Shown: piece by piece, positions 5,711-9,084 of the stretch
Layout: each line of letters starts with the position of its first letter
Position numbering within the stretch: the stretch's first letter is position 1
Assembly (NCBI GenBank): GCA_934667295.1
Contig: CAKULR010000061.1
Coordinates: 1 to 9,084, forward strand
DNA from: an uncultured Kiritimatiellota bacterium
Lineage (GTDB): Bacteria; Verrucomicrobiota; Kiritimatiellia; RFP12; UBA1067
Length of the DNA stretch: 9,084 nucleotides
Direction of reading: 5' to 3'
Notes under the pieces: generated by a model
What the model saw: only the letters and a program-made list of their open reading frames with translations
Database searches by the model: none
Told to the model about the DNA's origin: nothing
Position numbers and translations under genes: made by a program

Positions 5711-8700
5711 ATGAATACGAAGATGAAGATTAGGCTTCTCGTCGGCTGGGCGCTGGCTTTCGTCTGCGCCGTGGGCGCGCAGGTGGTTCTCGACACGGGG
5801 GCGGGCGTGACGCTCGCCCCCGGGAAGGGGCGGAACTACACGGTGCCGCTGAGGCCCGAGTGGGGCGTCCTGACCCTGCGGACGCGCATGAAGACGATGG
5901 ACCTCGTGCGCGGGCGCGAGCCGTGGATGAACGGGCGCATCCCGATGAGCTTCCACGACGGGACGGGGAAGCGGGTGGGGGCGTGGCCGAACGTCTTCGG
6001 GTTCGAGGGGACGCGCGGTTGGACGGACTGCGTACGCGACTTCCCGATCCCCGAGGGCGCCGTGAAGCTGCTGGTCGGTCCGCACAACTTCGGCACGTCC
6101 GGCACGGTGGAGGTGGGTCCGCTCACGCTCGCCGTCAAGCGCAACCGCGCGGTGCGGCCCTGCAACGCGCCGCTCCCCGCCGGGGCGCCCGCCGACCCCG
6201 GCACGCTCGACGACGCCGAGCGGACCGTGACCTCCACGCGCGCGCGCTGGTCGCTCAACGGCCTCTGGCAGCTCCGCCCCGTCCTCACGAACGACGCGCC
6301 GGAGACGGTGCCGGGCGCGCACGACAACTGGGGCTGGGGCAAGATCCCCGGCATGCTGGGGGCGTCCGGGGCGACGGGCCAGGAGATCGTCCTTTCGGAC
6401 TGGTTCGAGGACCACGGCGTGAAGCCGGACTTCAGCGAGGCGGCGTGGTACAGCCGCACCTTCACGATGCCGCGCGAGACGGCGGGGCGGCGCGTCGTCG
6501 TGACGTTCACGAAGCTCAACACGCGCGCGGACGTCTACGTGGACGGACAGGCGGCGGCGACCGTCGTCTTCCCCGGCGGCGAGGCGGACATCACGCCGTT
6601 CGTGAAGCCCGGCGCGCGGCAGACGCTCGCGCTCCACGTGACGGCCTACCCGCTCGACCCGAAAACGCTGGAGTTCAGCGCGCCGGACCGCGCCGTCGAA
6701 CGGAAGAACACCGTGAAGTTCCGGGGCGTGACGGGCGACGTCTACCTCGACGCCTTCCCGAAGGCGGTACGCATCGCGGACGGCACCGTCGAATGCGACG
6801 CCGCCGGCGGACGCGCCACGTTCGTGGCCGAGTGCGAGGGAGTGGCGACGAACGCCCTCTACACGCTCGTCGCGCGCGTGGGGACGCGGACGTTCGAGGG
6901 CGCGCGCCTCCGTCCCGACGCCGACGGGCGGCTCGCGTTCACGGCGAACTGGGCGGACGCGCCGAAGTGGGACGTCCACACGCCCGGCAACCTGCTGACC
7001 TGCGCGCTCGAACTGCGCGACGCGGCGGGGACGGCGCTCGACGCGGGCCTGCCGTTCCGCTTCGGCTTCCGCGACATCCGCGCCGTCGGGCGCGACCTGC
7101 GCCTCAACGGCACGACGATCCACCTGCGCGCGCTCTACACCCGCAACATGAACGGCTCGACGTCGTTCGCGGCGAAGGAGACGTGCCGCGCGCTCTGCCG
7201 CCGCCTGAAGGCCGAGGGCTTCAACTACATCATCGCGGGCAACTACGACTTCTCGCCCGGCACGGTGAGCTACATGGACGGCCTCCTGGAGGCGTGCGAC
7301 GAGGAGGGCATGCTCTTCTCCTTCTCGCTCCCCCACATCCGCGACTTCGGCGTGCAGCTCGACAGGCCCGAAGTGGCCGTGCGCTACCGCGCCCGCGCCC
7401 GGTGGTGCATCCGCCGCGCGCGGAACCATCCGAGCGTCGTCACCTACGCGATGAACCACAACGCGACGGGGTACTGCGGGGACATGAACCCGCTGCGGAT
7501 CGACGGACGCTACGAGTTGAGGGAGGACGCGACGCGCAAGTTCCGCAACCGCAGCCAGGCGAAGACGGCGGCGGCGATCGCGCGGTCGCTCGACGCGACG
7601 CGCCCGATCTACCACCACGAGTCGGGTAACCTCGACGACTTCCACACCGTGAACATCTACCTCAACTGGTCGCCCGTGCAGGAGCGGAGCGACTGGCTGG
7701 AGCACTGGAGCGCGGAGGGCGTGAAGCCGCTCTTCTTCGTGGAGTGGGGCATGCCGCACATCTCCAGTTGGTCGAGCTATCGCGGTCCGCTCTTCATCTG
7801 GCGCAAGGCGGGCTACCAGAGCCTGTGGGCGAGCGAGTTCGCGGCGGCGTTCCGGGGCGACGCGGCCTACGAGGGCGCGACGCCGGAGGCCGTGCGCGCG
7901 CTCGACCACGAGGAGCGCCTGTGGGCGCAGGGGAAGCCGATGTTCTGGGGGCGGCTCAACGCGCCGCTCCGCGCGCTCACGAACAACTACCACGGCGTGC
8001 AGGCCCTCTACATGGATGACAACTGGCGGAGCCACCGCGCGTGGGGCATCTCGGCGATGCTGCCGTGGGACCAGGGCGAACTCCATGCGCGGGTCACGCC
8101 GCCGGGGAACCGGCGCGAGAACCCGGACCGCTGGAAGGGCCTCAAGCGGCCGGGCGTGGTGCCGGACTGGCTGGACAACGGCGGCTGGGACGTCGGGACG
8201 GGCGCGGAGACGGACTTCGCGCGCACGCAGGTCGGCGATGTCCTCTATCGCTGGAACCGCGAGGACTGCGCGTTCATCGGGGGCGAGGGCGTCTTCACCG
8301 ACAAGCGCCACCACTACCGTCCGGGCGAGGAGCTGCGGAAGACGCTCGTCATCCTGAACGACCGGCGCGTGGCGCAGGAGGTCGCGTGGACGTGGACGCT
8401 CGCGGAGACGACGCGTTCGGGGACGGTGACCGTCCCGGCGGGCGGGCGCGTCGACGTGCCGCTTGCCTGCACGCTGCCGCAGAAGGCGGGTACCTGGGAA
8501 CTGAAGGCCACCTTCACGTTCGCGGGCGGCGCCGTGCAGCGTGACGTCTTTGCCCTTGAGACGTACGCGCCCGCGAAGACGGCGCGCGTCGAAAGGCTCC
8601 TCCTCTACGATCCCGTGGGGCTGACGGCGAAGGAGTTCGACCGTCTCGGCATCGCCTACGGGCGGACGGACGGGCGGACGGCGTTCCCGGACGCGGTGCG

Positions 8701-9084
8701 GCTCGTCGTCGGGCGCGGCGCGCTCACGCGGGGTTTCTTCGACACTCTCGTCGTCCCCGCCGCGCGCCGCAACAGCCGCGTGCTCGTCTTCGAGCAGGAC
8801 AAGGAAACGCTGGAGTCCATCGGCTTCCGCGCGCAGAACTACGGCCTCCGCAACGCCTTTGCGCGCTACCCGGAACCCCGGCTCGCGCTGACGGGCGCGA
8901 AGCTGCGCGACTGGAACGGGGCGGCGACGCTCATCCCCACGCATCTGCAGAACCTCGCCGAGATCGAGACGGGCTACCCGCGCGAGCGCTGGGCCGGGTT
9001 CGACAACACGCGCGAGTTGCGCTGCGGGAACCGGGGCAGCCACGCGAGCGTCCTCCCCGAAAAGCCGTCCGTCGGCGACTGGCG
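5711..9084 (+). CDS. Large exported GH2-type glycoside hydrolase-like protein with C-terminal Ig-like and GATase-like domains (3' end outside window)
   Basis: The frame is open from the ATG at 5711 to the window end, giving at least 1124 residues without a stop. Residues 1-23 are a Sec signal peptide (KMKIR, hydrophobic core, VGA before Gln24). Residues about 24-145 look like a beta-sandwich, possibly carbohydrate-binding. A GH2-style sugar-binding jelly roll follows (about 180-345; AAWYSRTFTMP at 244, then VYVDG). After an Ig-like stretch, FGFRDIRAVGRDLRLNG from 451 is the typical entry to the GH2 TIM barrel. RNHPSVVTYAMNHN at 571-584 corresponds to the GH2 'NHPSVxxWSxxNE' strand, but the acid/base Glu position is His583. 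FVEWG (Glu678) matches the nucleophile strand. An Ig-like domain (about 860-955) and a GATase-like fold (from about 958; VLVFEQ 1024-1029, LRDWNGAATL from 1065, GNRG then SVLPEKPSVGDW at the edge) follow; this last domain is cut by the window end. Substrate is unknown; a plant or host glycan is inferred. It lies 41 bp after the AAA-ATPase-like gene with no terminator between. Confidence 0.83.
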   Translation, partial: MNTKMKIRLLVGWALAFVCAVGAQVVLDTGAGVTLAPGKGRNYTVPLRPEWGVLTLRTRMKTMDLVRGREPWMNGRIPMSFHDGTGKRVGAWPNVFGFEGTRGWTDCVRDFPIPEGAVKLLVGPHNFGTSGTVEVGPLTLAVKRNRAVRPCNAPLPAGAPADPGTLDDAERTVTSTRARWSLNGLWQLRPVLTNDAPETVPGAHDNWGWGKIPGMLGASGATGQEIVLSDWFEDHGVKPDFSEAAWYSRTFTMPRETAGRRVVVTFTKLNTRADVYVDGQAAATVVFPGGEADITPFVKPGARQTLALHVTAYPLDPKTLEFSAPDRAVERKNTVKFRGVTGDVYLDAFPKAVRIADGTVECDAAGGRATFVAECEGVATNALYTLVARVGTRTFEGARLRPDADGRLAFTANWADAPKWDVHTPGNLLTCALELRDAAGTALDAGLPFRFGFRDIRAVGRDLRLNGTTIHLRALYTRNMNGSTSFAAKETCRALCRRLKAEGFNYIIAGNYDFSPGTVSYMDGLLEACDEEGMLFSFSLPHIRDFGVQLDRPEVAVRYRARARWCIRRARNHPSVVTYAMNHNATGYCGDMNPLRIDGRYELREDATRKFRNRSQAKTAAAIARSLDATRPIYHHESGNLDDFHTVNIYLNWSPVQERSDWLEHWSAEGVKPLFFVEWGMPHISSWSSYRGPLFIWRKAGYQSLWASEFAAAFRGDAAYEGATPEAVRALDHEERLWAQGKPMFWGRLNAPLRALTNNYHGVQALYMDDNWRSHRAWGISAMLPWDQGELHARVTPPGNRRENPDRWKGLKRPGVVPDWLDNGGWDVGTGAETDFARTQVGDVLYRWNREDCAFIGGEGVFTDKRHHYRPGEELRKTLVILNDRRVAQEVAWTWTLAETTRSGTVTVPAGGRVDVPLACTLPQKAGTWELKATFTFAGGAVQRDVFALETYAPAKTARVERLLLYDPVGLTAKEFDRLGIAYGRTDGRTAFPDAVRLVVGRGALTRGFFDTLVVPAARRNSRVLVFEQDKETLESIGFRAQNYGLRNAFARYPEPRLALTGAKLRDWNGAATLIPTHLQNLAEIETGYPRERWAGFDNTRELRCGNRGSHASVLPEKPSVGDW

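Noticed and set aside
5564..9043. An 1159-codon open frame on the - strand opposite the GH2-type gene
   Set aside because: Same compositional shadow effect, with low-complexity Arg/Val/Ala/His composition and no recognisable domain. The + strand encodes a coherent GH2-type protein across the same span.

Overview
The window is very GC-rich bacterial DNA and is densely coded, with every recognisable gene on the + strand. The gene content resembles the PVC superphylum: a glycoside hydrolase of the GH127 type, a hydrazine-synthase-alpha-like (HzsA-related) c-type cytochrome protein fused to a formylglycine-generating-enzyme-like domain, an AAA-ATPase-like/PD-(D/E)XK protein, and a very large exported GH2-type hydrolase. 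An uncultured Kiritimatiellota, Lentisphaerota or Verrucomicrobiota polysaccharide degrader is my best guess. This is inference from family knowledge; there is no marker gene in the window.

Layout. Positions 1-332 hold the C-terminal end of a GH127-like (DUF1680) protein. After 50 bp comes the HzsA-related/FGE-like fusion (383-3940, 1185 aa, signal peptide, two CxxCH haem c motifs), probably in the same transcript. A strong hairpin (about 3960-3989) follows and closes this unit. A new promoter with a perfect TATAAT (4097-4102) sits so close to the next ATG (4110) that the transcript of the AAA-ATPase-like/nuclease gene (4110-5669, 519 aa) is probably leaderless. After 41 bp a well-formed ribosome binding site starts the last gene (5711 to beyond the window end, at least 1124 aa). 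It is an exported GH2-fold protein in which the usual acid/base Glu position reads Asn-His-Asn, followed by an Ig-like and a GATase-like C-terminal domain.

How it may work together. Two exported proteins and a probable arabinofuranosidase-type hydrolase suggest a locus for breakdown of complex plant or host glycans. The HzsA-related protein adds a periplasmic haem (redox) component of unknown reaction; nothing here suggests anammox. The AAA/nuclease gene has its own promoter behind a hairpin and looks like an independent cassette placed between the carbohydrate genes. Read-through from its promoter could also reach the GH2-type gene, since no terminator is visible between them.

The most unusual points are the diheme HzsA-like/FGE-like fusion with a degenerate FGE active site, the leaderless promoter architecture, and the GH2-type enzyme that has lost the canonical acid/base residue. 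No tRNA, rRNA, CRISPR array, insertion sequence or att site was seen.
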